In this document: piece after piece, positions 9,180 to 16,751 of the stretch
Position numbering within the stretch: position 1 is the stretch's first letter
Layout: each line of letters opens with the position of its first letter
Source: JBAVEL01 sp049587715
Lineage (GTDB): Bacteria; Bacteroidota; Ignavibacteria; UBA10030; UBA6906
Direction: 5' to 3'
Length of the DNA stretch: 18,904 nucleotides
Assembly: GCA_049587715.1 (NCBI GenBank)
Contig: JBAVEL010000092.1
Span: 1-18,904 of the forward strand
Notes under the pieces: model-generated
What the model saw: only the letters and a program-made list of their open reading frames with translations
Told to the model about the DNA's origin: nothing
The model's database searches: none
Translations under genes and position numbers: made by a program

Positions 9180-9474
9180 CGTTGGTAACTGTCGGAATCT
9201 GTAGCTTCGCCCCGCGGTGGCGGCAGTCGGAGCACCCGGCTTCCCCCTCGTCCGATTTCGCGGGATCTACGTCATCCCGGCCAGCGGTAAGGAAGGACGA
9301 ACCCTCTAACGCCCATGAACGACCGTGAGGGTCGGAGCGGACTCTTGGGGGAGCACTCGATGTCCTCCGGCGCGCAACGCCCTCCCGGGTCCACAGGGCC
9401 TCGCCCGAGACGGAAGGCCTCTCTGCCGGCGGGTTTCGCTCGCCCTTTGGTACCTCAGGCTGAGAATGAATCAC
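9166..9474 (-). CDS. Possible small hypothetical protein, weak
   Basis: This is a 102-codon ATG-initiated frame. I do not recognise the product. The N-terminal two thirds are rich in Arg, Pro, Ser and Gly, as in random GC-rich translation, but the C-terminus is more protein-like: a CxxC pair in CSDCRHRGAKLQIPTVTNG. Its stop lies in a terminator-like hairpin, the only contextual support. No membrane segment or signal peptide is visible. It may be a remnant of a longer gene or non-coding. Several overlapping frames of similar length on both strands argue for caution. Confidence 0.15.
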   Translation of the reverse strand: MIHSQPEVPKGERNPPAERPSVSGEALWTREGVARRRTSSAPPRVRSDPHGRSWALEGSSFLTAGRDDVDPAKSDEGEAGCSDCRHRGAKLQIPTVTNGIKV

Positions 9475-9896
9475 ACGACCTTGGTGCTGTCTGGAGAAGT
9501 CTACCCAGGGTTTCTATACGCACCTACACGACATACCTACCCGGACAGGGCGTCGAGTTGCCCACTCAACATGCGGCGCGGCGCACGCGGGAGGGTGGTT
9601 CAGCGTGGCCTGGCGGCTGCACTGCCGCGCGCTCGCAGGACAGCGTACAGGGTTCCCGAGGCGACACCGTAAGCAGAGAGTCGGCGGGAGTCCTGCAAAC
9701 GACTGGCAGGCGCCCAGTATCGTAACGATGCTACGGTCAACCCTTGGGGATCGGGACGAAGTGCGGTCGCCTTCAAGGGGTTCCCCCCTGTGTGCGTCTC
9801 GAGGAATAGCTGGCTCCTTGCTGCAGTTGCGCGACAGGCGGCTCCGTTGCACGCCTTCACTTCGCTCGACATGGTCGCGGGCCTTGTGGGTGCACC

Positions 9897-12365
9897 ATGC
9901 TAGGGGATAAGCCCGTCATAGCTCACCGCAGGGGAAGCGATGGAGTGATCCAACACCTTGCCGATCATCTTGCAGGAGTTTCTGTTCTGGCGGGACGATT
10001 CGCGAAGAAGGTTGGACTGGCTGAGCTGGGCGAGGTCCTCGGCCTTGTCCACGATGTGGGCAAGGCAAGCAAGGAGTTCGATCAGTATATCCGATCAGCC
10101 ACCGGACTCATCGAGCCGGATCAGGATGAATATGTGGATTTCGGCGAGGCGCGTGGAAAGGTAGATCACTCCACAGCGGGAGCACAACTCGTCTATCAGG
10201 CGCTGGCCCAGAAGGGACCTGAGTCGGGCCTGTTGGGAGAGGTTCTTGCATTATGTCTCGCCTCACACCATTCGGGACTTATCGATTGCCTCTCACCGGA
10301 CGGGCGGGACAACCTAGGCAGGCGGCTCGGTAAGGATCCGCACGCCACCCATCGAGATGAGGCGCTGGAATATCTCGACTCATCGATGCGTGAACGATTT
10401 GATTCACTGCTCACAGCAGACTTGGCCCGGAAGTTAGCCAGCAAGCTTCGCTCCTTAAGGGAAGCTGGAGATTCCCAAGAGACGTTCGCATTCAAAGCCG
10501 GTCTCCTTGTGAGATTCCTCCTTAGCTGCCTCATAGATGCGGATCGACTGGACACTGCTAATTTTGAGATGCCAGAAGACGCCCTTTTGAGGGGCGGGGA
10601 AAAGCCGGGGCTGTGGGGTTTGCTGCTCGAGCGCCTAGACCGCCATCTCGAGGGAATCATTCCTCATAGCAGTACGGACGAGTTGCGCCGGAAGGTGTCG
10701 GTCTCGTGTGGCGCGTCAGCCGCGCAAGAACGGGGCGTATTCAGACTGACGGTTCCCACGGGAGGAGGCAAGACACTCGCCAGTCTGCGATTTGCCCTCA
10801 ATCACGCTCTTCATCATGGGATGGAGAGGATCATCTATGCCATTCCATATACGACCATCATCGATCAGAACGCACGGGCCGTGCGGGAGATCCTTGAGCC
10901 TGGAGAATCGCATGGTGATACTGCGGACAGTATCATCCTGGAGCACCATTCGAACCTCACACCTGAAAAGGAGACCCACCGACAACATCTCCTGGCGGAG
11001 AATTGGGATGCACCGATTACCTTCACGACTAATGTGCAAATCCTTGAAGCACTCTTCGGTGCCGGTACCAGAGGAGTCCGGCGCCTTCACCAACTTGCGA
11101 ATGCAGTCATAGTCTTCGACGAGATTCAGACTCTGCCTGTGCGCTGTGTTCACATGTTTAATGCTGCGGTCAGATTCCTCATACATGGGTGCCACTCCAC
11201 GGTCGTCCTGTGTACCGCGACGCAGCCCCTCCTGGACGAAGTAGAACCGCCTCAGAGGGCTCTTTCGTTCTCCGAAGGAAGCGATCTCGTCCCCGATCCT
11301 GGCGAACTCTTCCGCTCCCTGAGGAGGGTGGCTGTTCATGATCGTCGGCAGAAGGGAAAGTGGTCGGAGGAGGCGTTGGCTGAGCTTGCGACAAGCCAGC
11401 TCGTCGCTGCGGGCAGTGTGCTGGTCATCATGAACACGAAGCGGTCGGCGAGATCGCTGTACGAAAGACTCGCGGGGGGTGACACGACGGAGCTCTACCA
11501 CCTGAGCACGAACATGTGTCCCGCTCACCGATTCCAGGCCCTGCGAGGGGTGCGGGAGGGCCTCAGTCAGGGGACACCCGTGATTTGCGTCAGCACACAG
11601 CTGGTCGAAGCGGGAATAGATCTTGATTTCGGATGCGTGATCCGTTCCTTGGCCGGGCTGGATTCGATCGCGCAGGCGGCAGGGAGGTGCAATCGACATG
11701 GCCAAAGATCCTCTCCCGGAACGGTGGTGATCGTCAATCCGGTGGACGAAGATTTGACCCACCTCCGCGACATCCGCGTTGGTGTGGAGAAGGCGGAGCG
11801 GGTGCTGGACGAATTCCGGGAGAAACCCGGAGCATTCGAGAATGATCCCCTCGGTTTGCGCGCGATGCAGCAGTACTACAGGTACTACTTCCATGAGCGA
11901 CAGGGCGAGATGAGCTATCCGGTTGGGGCTGGATCGATAGTGGGACGAGATGACAATCTGTTCGAATTGCTCTCGCTGAACAGGCAATCGGTCAGCGAGT
12001 TCAAGCGGACGCATCGGAGGACGCCTTCCTTGATGTTGCGCCAATCATTTCACACCGCCTCCTCCGCGTTTCAGGCAATAGACTCGATGACCCAAGGGAT
12101 CATTGTGCCGTGGGGGGATGGAGGCACCCTCGTCGAACGGCTGTTTTCGGCGCAGGACACATTTCGACGCCGGCGGTTGCTTAGAGAGGCACAGCAATAC
12201 TCGGTGAACGTCTTCTCACACGAGTTCGTCCGACTTCAGAAAGACCACGCCATCTATGAGGCAGGCGAAGGAATTGGCGTCTTCTGTCTGCGGTCAGGCC
12301 TCTATAACGACCAGGTTGGGTTGGATGTGCAGTCGCTCTACAACTTAGATTCCTTCATTGTCTAG
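9897..12365 (+). CDS. cas3: Cas3, HD nuclease-helicase of type I-C CRISPR
   Basis: This 822-residue enzyme is recruited by target-bound Cascade, nicks the displaced strand and unwinds and degrades it 3' to 5' using ATP. The N-terminal HD nuclease has HDVGK (His52, Asp53), His91 in VDHSTAGA, and His124-His125 in ASHHSG as probable metal ligands. The helicase follows: Walker A PTGGGKT (287-293), the DExH-type DEIQ box (408-411), SAT-like LCTATQP, and motif VI QAAGRCNRHGQ (about 592-602). The order HD then helicase and the length are normal for I-C. The ATG at 9897 is chosen because the opening IAHRR followed by QHLADHL matches usual Cas3 beginnings; only a weak ribosome site precedes it. It opens the operon, ending 9 bases before cas5. 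No nuclease or helicase motif is missing, so it should be active. Confidence 0.96.
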   Translation: MLGDKPVIAHRRGSDGVIQHLADHLAGVSVLAGRFAKKVGLAELGEVLGLVHDVGKASKEFDQYIRSATGLIEPDQDEYVDFGEARGKVDHSTAGAQLVYQALAQKGPESGLLGEVLALCLASHHSGLIDCLSPDGRDNLGRRLGKDPHATHRDEALEYLDSSMRERFDSLLTADLARKLASKLRSLREAGDSQETFAFKAGLLVRFLLSCLIDADRLDTANFEMPEDALLRGGEKPGLWGLLLERLDRHLEGIIPHSSTDELRRKVSVSCGASAAQERGVFRLTVPTGGGKTLASLRFALNHALHHGMERIIYAIPYTTIIDQNARAVREILEPGESHGDTADSIILEHHSNLTPEKETHRQHLLAENWDAPITFTTNVQILEALFGAGTRGVRRLHQLANAVIVFDEIQTLPVRCVHMFNAAVRFLIHGCHSTVVLCTATQPLLDEVEPPQRALSFSEGSDLVPDPGELFRSLRRVAVHDRRQKGKWSEEALAELATSQLVAAGSVLVIMNTKRSARSLYERLAGGDTTELYHLSTNMCPAHRFQALRGVREGLSQGTPVICVSTQLVEAGIDLDFGCVIRSLAGLDSIAQAAGRCNRHGQRSSPGTVVIVNPVDEDLTHLRDIRVGVEKAERVLDEFREKPGAFENDPLGLRAMQQYYRYYFHERQGEMSYPVGAGSIVGRDDNLFELLSLNRQSVSEFKRTHRRTPSLMLRQSFHTASSAFQAIDSMTQGIIVPWGDGGTLVERLFSAQDTFRRRRLLREAQQYSVNVFSHEFVRLQKDHAIYEAGEGIGVFCLRSGLYNDQVGLDVQSLYNLDSFIV

Positions 12366-12374
12366 GGGTTCGCC

Positions 12375-13094
12375 ATGGAGAATGCCGTCGAGTTGAAGGT
12401 GCTTGGCAGGTATGCCTTGTTTACCGACCCCCTCACGAAGATCGGCGGGGAGAAGTGCTCCTACCAGGTGCCGACCTACGAAGCCCTGAAGGGCATTCTG
12501 AGTTCGGTGTATTGGAAGCCGACAATCGTGTGGGTTATAGACAGGTTGCGGGTGCTGCGCCCCATTAGAACGCAAACCCGTGGCACAAAACCTCTCGATT
12601 TTGGCGGCGGGAATTCCCTCGCCATCTACACATATCTGGTGGATGTAGAATACCAGGTTCGGGCACATTTTGAGTGGAATCTCAATCGCGGCGATCTGAT
12701 TCAGGACAGGAATGAGAACAAGCACTACTTTGTTGCGAAGCGAATGATTGAACGGGGGGGGAGACGGGATGTCTTCCTCGGGACCAGGGAATGCCAGGGT
12801 TATGTGGAGCCGTCGGTCTTTGGGGATGGGTCTGGGTTCTACGACCACTACGGCGAGCTCTCGTTCGATCTGATGTTCCATGGGTTTGATTACCCCGACG
12901 AGTATGGTAAGCCCGAGTTCATTGCACGCTTCTGGCGACCCAAAATGGCAAATGGTGTGATGGACTTCATCCGACCAGAAGCTTGTACAATTAGGAAGTT
13001 TGTGCGGGGAATGCACGCGAAACCGCCAGCGTCTGTCTCGATTGATTCCGATCCAATCTGGTCAGATTTCGAAGCGGAGGAGATCCGAGAATGA
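12375..13094 (+). CDS. cas5c: Cas5c (Cas5d), crRNA-processing endoribonuclease and Cascade subunit
   Basis: This 239-residue RAMP protein replaces Cas6 in type I-C: it cuts the precursor crRNA at the base of the repeat hairpin, stays on the 5' handle and caps the Cascade backbone. Tyr46, Lys116 and His117 are all present, at the same numbering as the catalytic residues described for Bacillus halodurans Cas5d. The start PTYEALKG region (33-40) and the GYVEPSVFGDG loop (142-152) fit the family. An AGGGG ribosome site overlaps the cas3 stop six bases before the ATG. The end overlaps cas8c by four bases (ATGA), implying translational coupling. G+C is visibly lower here than in the envelope genes to the left, consistent with transfer. 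Confidence 0.95.
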   Translation: MENAVELKVLGRYALFTDPLTKIGGEKCSYQVPTYEALKGILSSVYWKPTIVWVIDRLRVLRPIRTQTRGTKPLDFGGGNSLAIYTYLVDVEYQVRAHFEWNLNRGDLIQDRNENKHYFVAKRMIERGGRRDVFLGTRECQGYVEPSVFGDGSGFYDHYGELSFDLMFHGFDYPDEYGKPEFIARFWRPKMANGVMDFIRPEACTIRKFVRGMHAKPPASVSIDSDPIWSDFEAEEIRE

Positions 13095-14980
13095 ACTGGA
13101 TGCAACGGTTATGTGAGACCTATGAATGCTGTAAGTCGATGATCGGCTCGGGGATTGAGGAGGATCAGGTGCCATTGTTGCCGATTTGTCACACGACACA
13201 GAAGGCGCATATCGAGGTCGTCATCGATGGAGAGGGACATTTCAAGCGAGCGGCTGTGGTTCCCAAGGAGGGGGCGCGGACGATCATCCCCTGCACTGAA
13301 CAGTCCGGTGGGCGAACGAGCGGAGAGGCTCCGCATCCCCTGTGTGACAAGTTGCAGTACGTGGCTAAGGACTTTGCAGCCTCCGGTGGGCGGAGGAAGT
13401 CATACTTCGCGTCTTTTAGAGGACAGCTCACAGAGTGGGGCGACTCTGAGTTCAGGCACCCCAAGGCAATGTCGGTTCTCCGCTATGTCAGCAGGGGAAA
13501 TGTCGTTCGAGACCTGATAAGGCATGGAGTTCTCTTCACGGGAAACGGTCGAAAGAGGCGGGCTCCGGCGAAGAAGAAGACCGGGAGCGAGTTAACGATA
13601 CTCGACGTGGTCGCTTCCCAAGAAGAGGCCTTCATTCGATGGGTCGTCGAGATTCCCGGCGAACGAGAGAGCAAGGTCTGGATGGATAGAACTCTGTGGG
13701 AGAGGTGGATTCGGTACTACACCTCGACCAAAGCGGTCCGGAACCTCTGCCAAGTGACTGGCGAGGAGAGCTTCATCGCCGATCAGCACCCGGCAAAACT
13801 GCGGACAGATGGGGACAAGGCGAAGCTTGTTTCGTCCAACGACTTGTCGGGCTTCACTTTCCGAGGCAGGTTTCTCACTGCTGATGAGGCATGCAGCATT
13901 GGGTTCGAAGCGACGCAGAAGGCCCATTCTGCCCTTCGCTGGTTGCTTGGGCGACAAGGGTACCGGCATGGAGACCAGGCAGTCGTTGCCTGGGCAGTAT
14001 CAGGACAAGAGATTCCGAATCCCTTGGCTGATACTCTTGACGTGCTCGGACCAGAAACTCCACCCGTCGATTCCCCGGAGCCGGTTTCGACTGCTCAAGA
14101 GTTCGCTTTGCGTTTGAAACGGCGGATAGCTGGCTATGGGAGGGAACTCGGCAATAGTTCGGGAATCATGGTTCTTGCTCTCGACTCTGCGACTCCCGGC
14201 CGGATGGCCATGACGTTCCAACGAGAGCTGTTCAGCTCTGACTTCCTCGAACGAGTCGAAAAGTGGCACAGCTCCTGTGCTTGGCTGCACAAGTACCGGT
14301 ACAAGCAGATTCAGGGGGAACGCGAGAGACGGACGAAATGGGTGTGCACGCCGTTTGTCGGGGCTCCGTCGCCATCCGATATCGCGGAAGCCGCGTACGG
14401 CAAACGTGTCGATGAAAAGATGCGAAGGACGACGGTTGAAAGGATCCTCCCCTGTATCATCGATGGTCGGGGATTGCCCAAGGACCTCGTTGCTTCGGCT
14501 GTCCACCGAGCCTCGCACCGCGAGGGCCTGGAAGACCTGGAATGGGAAAAGGCCTTGAGCATCGCGTGTGCTCTCTACAGGAAGTTGCACGAAAAGGAGA
14601 ACCATGACATGAGCCTCGATCCGAATCGACGGACGCGTGACTATCTGTATGGACGCTTGTTAGCGGTTGCCGACTCTCTCGAACAGTGGGCGCTCTCAAG
14701 TGCCGGAGAAGAACGACAGACAAACGCCGCTCGGCTCATGCATCGATTTGCAGAGCATCCCTTCAGCACGTGGCGCACGCTGGAGCTATCGTTGAGCCCC
14801 TACAAGGCAAGGCTGGGGTGTAAGGCAGGCAAGCATCTGAGGTTGATCACAGAGATCATCTCCCAGTTCGACCCCGCGGATTTCTCCAGCGACAGGAAAT
14901 TGAGTGGGGAATTTCTCCTGGGATATCATTGCCAGCGGGAGGCGCTCTGGGGCCGATCGGGAGAACCGAGCGACAAATAG
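13091..14980 (+). CDS. cas8c: Cas8c (Csd1), large subunit of type I-C Cascade
   Basis: This 629-residue protein recognises the PAM and helps open the target duplex; its C-terminal part contacts the non-target strand and Cas3. The N-terminal signature is plain: PICHTTQKAHIEVVIDGEG (about 31-49), then TIIPCTEQSGGRTSG and PHPLCDKLQYVAKDF, all typical of Csd1. The ATG overlaps the cas5c stop (ATGA) and follows a strong ribosome site, GGAGGAGA at 13076-13083, seven bases upstream. Length is within the family range. The last 123 codons are also a separate product, Cas11c, from an internal start at 14609. Downstream, 42 bases separate it from cas7c, more than elsewhere in the first half of the operon. 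Confidence 0.94.
   Translation: MNWMQRLCETYECCKSMIGSGIEEDQVPLLPICHTTQKAHIEVVIDGEGHFKRAAVVPKEGARTIIPCTEQSGGRTSGEAPHPLCDKLQYVAKDFAASGGRRKSYFASFRGQLTEWGDSEFRHPKAMSVLRYVSRGNVVRDLIRHGVLFTGNGRKRRAPAKKKTGSELTILDVVASQEEAFIRWVVEIPGERESKVWMDRTLWERWIRYYTSTKAVRNLCQVTGEESFIADQHPAKLRTDGDKAKLVSSNDLSGFTFRGRFLTADEACSIGFEATQKAHSALRWLLGRQGYRHGDQAVVAWAVSGQEIPNPLADTLDVLGPETPPVDSPEPVSTAQEFALRLKRRIAGYGRELGNSSGIMVLALDSATPGRMAMTFQRELFSSDFLERVEKWHSSCAWLHKYRYKQIQGERERRTKWVCTPFVGAPSPSDIAEAAYGKRVDEKMRRTTVERILPCIIDGRGLPKDLVASAVHRASHREGLEDLEWEKALSIACALYRKLHEKENHDMSLDPNRRTRDYLYGRLLAVADSLEQWALSSAGEERQTNAARLMHRFAEHPFSTWRTLELSLSPYKARLGCKAGKHLRLITEIISQFDPADFSSDRKLSGEFLLGYHCQREALWGRSGEPSDK
14594..14599 (+). promoter_or_regulatory. 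Internal ribosome-binding site for Cas11c within cas8c
   Basis: AAGGAG lies inside cas8c, nine bases before an ATG that is in frame with cas8c (codon 507). Another ATG at 14604 is out of frame. This is as good a Shine-Dalgarno match as those before cas8c and cas7c, and it sits where type I-C systems are known to start Cas11c. Confidence 0.75.
14609..14980 (+). CDS. cas11c: Cas11c, small Cascade subunit from an internal cas8c start
   Basis: In type I-C systems the small subunit is known to be translated from inside cas8c and to line the Cascade belly, stabilising the displaced DNA strand. Here codon 507 of cas8c is an ATG preceded by AAGGAG with nine bases spacing. The product is 123 residues, opening MSLDPNRRTRDYLYGRLLAV and mostly helical in appearance, with Ala/Leu/Glu-rich segments and no further domain. 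The size agrees with the roughly 14-kDa Cas11c described from Desulfovibrio vulgaris. It shares the cas8c frame and stop, so it is easily lost in automatic annotation. The start is inferred from the ribosome site and family knowledge; it needs no separate promoter. Confidence 0.75.
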   Translation: MSLDPNRRTRDYLYGRLLAVADSLEQWALSSAGEERQTNAARLMHRFAEHPFSTWRTLELSLSPYKARLGCKAGKHLRLITEIISQFDPADFSSDRKLSGEFLLGYHCQREALWGRSGEPSDK

Positions 14981-15012
14981 GTTAGGCAATCATCATCCAG
15001 ATATTATCATGT

Positions 15013-15019
15013 GGAGGGA
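15013..15019 (+). promoter_or_regulatory. Ribosome-binding site that fixes the cas7c start
   Basis: GGAGGGA lies just before the ATG at 15023, with five bases between GGAGG and ATG. It overlaps the upstream in-frame GTG at 15011, so that GTG is unlikely to be the start. Confidence 0.8.
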
Positions 15020-15022
15020 TCC

Positions 15023-15880
15023 ATGGCAAGTCTGAGCACCAAGATAGACTTCGCGGTAGTGCTGTCCGTCAAACACGCGAATCCGAACGGGGATCCGTTG
15101 AACGGTAACCGCCCGCGCATTACTTATGATGGTTTTGGTGAGATGTCGGATGTCTGCCTCAAACGGAAGATCCGCAACCGGCTCCAACAGCTTGGTCATG
15201 CGATCTTCGTTCAGTCCGATGACAACAGGATCGATGATTACCGGAGTCTTCGCTCAAGAGCTGAGGGCGAACTCACAAAGGCTGACATGAAGGAGGAGGG
15301 AAAATACAGGGAGGCCGCCTGTCGGAAGTGGATCGACGTGCGGTCCTTCGGACAACTCTTCGCCTTTAAGGGGAGTGGAGATGAAGGAGGGGTTTCCATA
15401 GGAATCCGAGGACCGGTCTCCGTTCATTCGGCATTCTCTGTGATGCCAGTAGGGATTTCGAGTCTGCAGATCACGAAGAGTGTGAGCGGGGAGGGGGAGG
15501 GGGCAAAGCGGGCCTCGGACACCATGGGGATGAAGCACCGTGTGGATCACGGTGTGTATGTATTCTACGGAACCATGAATCCCCAGCTGGCAGAGAAGAC
15601 GGGCTTCACCGATCGCGACGCGGATGCCATCAAGCAGGCTCTTGCAACGCTCTTCCAAAACGATGCTTCGTCTGCTCGTCCGGAAGGAAGCATGGAAGTC
15701 TATAGAGTCTATTGGTGGAGACACAACACCAAGACAGGCCAATTCTCCTCGGCGCGGGTTCATCGTTCCCTTCTTGTCAATTCGAAGGACGGGGTGTCGG
15801 ACCCGAAAGCAATCGAGGACTACGAGCTCAAAGTCCAAGATCTCGCCGGCCTCTCACCGGAAATCATCGAGGGATCCTAA
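15023..15880 (+). CDS. cas7c: Cas7c (Csd2), crRNA-binding backbone of type I-C Cascade
   Basis: This 285-residue RAMP protein polymerises along the spacer part of the crRNA, with several copies per complex, and forms the filament that presents the guide for base pairing. The family opening is clear: a first beta-strand (IDFAVVLSVKHANPNGDP), then GNRPRITYDGFGEMSDVCLKRKIRNRL. The mid-protein VSIGIRGPVSVHSAFSVMPV and the KHRVDHGVYVFYG segment are also typical of Csd2. The ATG at 15023 is chosen over the GTG at 15011 because GGAGGGA lies just upstream. Length is normal. It follows cas8c after 42 bases and is separated from cas4 by an unusually long 223-base gap. Confidence 0.95.
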   Translation: MASLSTKIDFAVVLSVKHANPNGDPLNGNRPRITYDGFGEMSDVCLKRKIRNRLQQLGHAIFVQSDDNRIDDYRSLRSRAEGELTKADMKEEGKYREAACRKWIDVRSFGQLFAFKGSGDEGGVSIGIRGPVSVHSAFSVMPVGISSLQITKSVSGEGEGAKRASDTMGMKHRVDHGVYVFYGTMNPQLAEKTGFTDRDADAIKQALATLFQNDASSARPEGSMEVYRVYWWRHNTKTGQFSSARVHRSLLVNSKDGVSDPKAIEDYELKVQDLAGLSPEIIEGS

Positions 15881-16103
15881 TGCTGCTAGCCTGGCTCCCC
15901 CGGACTGTGCCCCCTCGGGAGGCCCCTCGCGCAGGGGCTCAACATCGTTTGGATCTGTCAGGACATTCATGCTAGCCGGTGCAGATGAATCAACACCTTG
16001 GAATGGTAGCGTGCGAGGTTGCGGCGCCAGGGGTGTACATCACGCTGTGGGGAGAGCGATTTCGGGCACGGCAGTCAGGCCCTTGAATTGAGTGGGGGAT
16101 TGC
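15881..16103 (+). other. Long gap inside the cas operon (cas7c to cas4)
   Basis: All other cas junctions here are between a 16-base overlap and 42 bases, so 223 bases stands out. It contains a perfect hairpin (15922-15938; GCCCCT and AGGGGC around a 5-base loop) without a T tract, an 8-base direct repeat TGCTAGCC at 15884-15891 and 15970-15977, a possible 33-codon ORF at 15985-16086, and the cas4 ribosome site GGGGG at 16094-16098. It might be a processing or attenuation site separating effector and adaptation genes, a small gene, or a decayed insertion. Confidence 0.55.
15985..16086 (+). CDS. Possible 33-residue small ORF between cas7c and cas4
   Basis: An ATG-initiated frame (with an in-frame GTG two codons earlier at 15979) reads MNQHLGMVACEV and ends APGVYITLWGERFRARQSGP. 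The C-terminal part looks like a strand followed by a basic stretch, more protein-like than most random frames here. No strong ribosome site precedes it, and I do not recognise a family. It lies in the only long gap of the operon. It could be a small accessory protein, a remnant of a larger gene, or chance. Confidence 0.2.
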   Translation: MNQHLGMVACEVAAPGVYITLWGERFRARQSGP

Positions 16104-16751
16104 GTGTATTCTGACGAAGAACTCATACACATATCGGCCCTGCAGCACTATCTGTACTGCCCGCGCCAGTGTGCGCTCATTCATCTGGAGGAGGTTTGGG
16201 AAGAAAACGCTTACACTGCTCGAGGTACCATCCTCCATCAGAAGGTCCATCTTGATACATACGAGAATCGCCCAGGTGTCAGAATTGTGCGAGGTCTAAG
16301 GTTGCGTTCGATACGGCTGGGTCTCGTTGGGCGCGCTGATGTTGTGGAATTCCCCGCCGAGTTCCACCCGGGTAGTGGAATGCAGGACGTTGTCCCGGTC
16401 GAGTACAAGGCCGGGGAACCGAAGGTGGATGCGCGCGATGCCGTGCAACTTTGTGCACAAGCGCTATGCCTGGAGGAGATGATCGGGGTAGGCATTCGGC
16501 GGGGTTCTTTCTTCTACGGCCGCATTCGCCGTCGCGTTGAGGTTGTTCTGGATGATGCTCTTCGGCTGGAGACCGAGAGAACTGCAGTGGCCGTGCGGCA
16601 CCTTCTCGACCAGAAGAAAACACCGCGGGCTGAATATGGACCGCGATGCAGGAACTGTTCTCTGGAGCCGCGCTGCCTTCCGAAGGCGATGAATGATCAA
16701 CGGCTTCGAGAGTATCTGGAAGCCCTATACCACCCGTGCGACGGCATCTGA
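16104..16751 (+). CDS. cas4: Cas4, iron-sulfur RecB-like exonuclease for spacer acquisition
   Basis: This 215-residue protein trims prespacer ends and helps select PAM-flanked fragments for Cas1-Cas2. The nuclease motifs are visible: GTILH (His45), GRADVVEF (Asp79), and PVEYKAG (Glu100, Lys102). Four cysteines can hold an Fe-S cluster: Cys19 or Cys23 in LYCPRQC, plus Cys182, Cys185 and Cys191 in RCRNCSLEPRC. The GTG at 16104 is preferred over the GTG at 16092 because GGGGG ends five bases upstream and the protein then opens MYSDEELIHISALQHYLYCP, like other I-C Cas4 proteins. The end overlaps cas1 by 16 bases, consistent with coupled expression. All key residues are present. Confidence 0.94.
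   Translation: MYSDEELIHISALQHYLYCPRQCALIHLEEVWEENAYTARGTILHQKVHLDTYENRPGVRIVRGLRLRSIRLGLVGRADVVEFPAEFHPGSGMQDVVPVEYKAGEPKVDARDAVQLCAQALCLEEMIGVGIRRGSFFYGRIRRRVEVVLDDALRLETERTAVAVRHLLDQKKTPRAEYGPRCRNCSLEPRCLPKAMNDQRLREYLEALYHPCDGI

Larger units (their letters stand above)
8804..9896. other. Intergenic region of about 1.1 kb with no recognised gene
   Basis: Between the ATPase gene upstream repeats and cas3 I find no protein that resembles a known family on either strand, and no tRNA or rRNA signature. Short open frames exist on both strands, as expected in GC-rich DNA. Structured spots include a terminator-like hairpin reading leftward at 9157-9179 and a GC-rich hairpin near 9428-9444. The 350 bases before cas3 (9550-9896) are rich in short inverted repeats. 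The cas promoter should lie here, but I could not place -35 and -10 boxes with confidence. The region may be a decayed mobile element, a structured RNA, or the boundary of the acquired CRISPR block; the sequence alone does not decide. Confidence 0.5.

Noticed and set aside
9550..9896. Possible group II intron or RNase P RNA before cas3
   Set aside because: The region has intron-like short hairpins, but I could not find a domain V hairpin, an intron-encoded reverse transcriptase, or the conserved RNase P core words. An Infernal search would settle it.
10716..12044. 442-codon minus-strand frame opposite cas3
   Set aside because: It lies entirely opposite the Cas3 helicase, which has all its motifs; no family resemblance is seen.
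15884..15977. TGCTAGCC direct repeats as a target-site duplication
   Set aside because: Only 78 bases lie between them, with no terminal inverted repeats or transposase trace; an 8-base match is weak evidence by itself.
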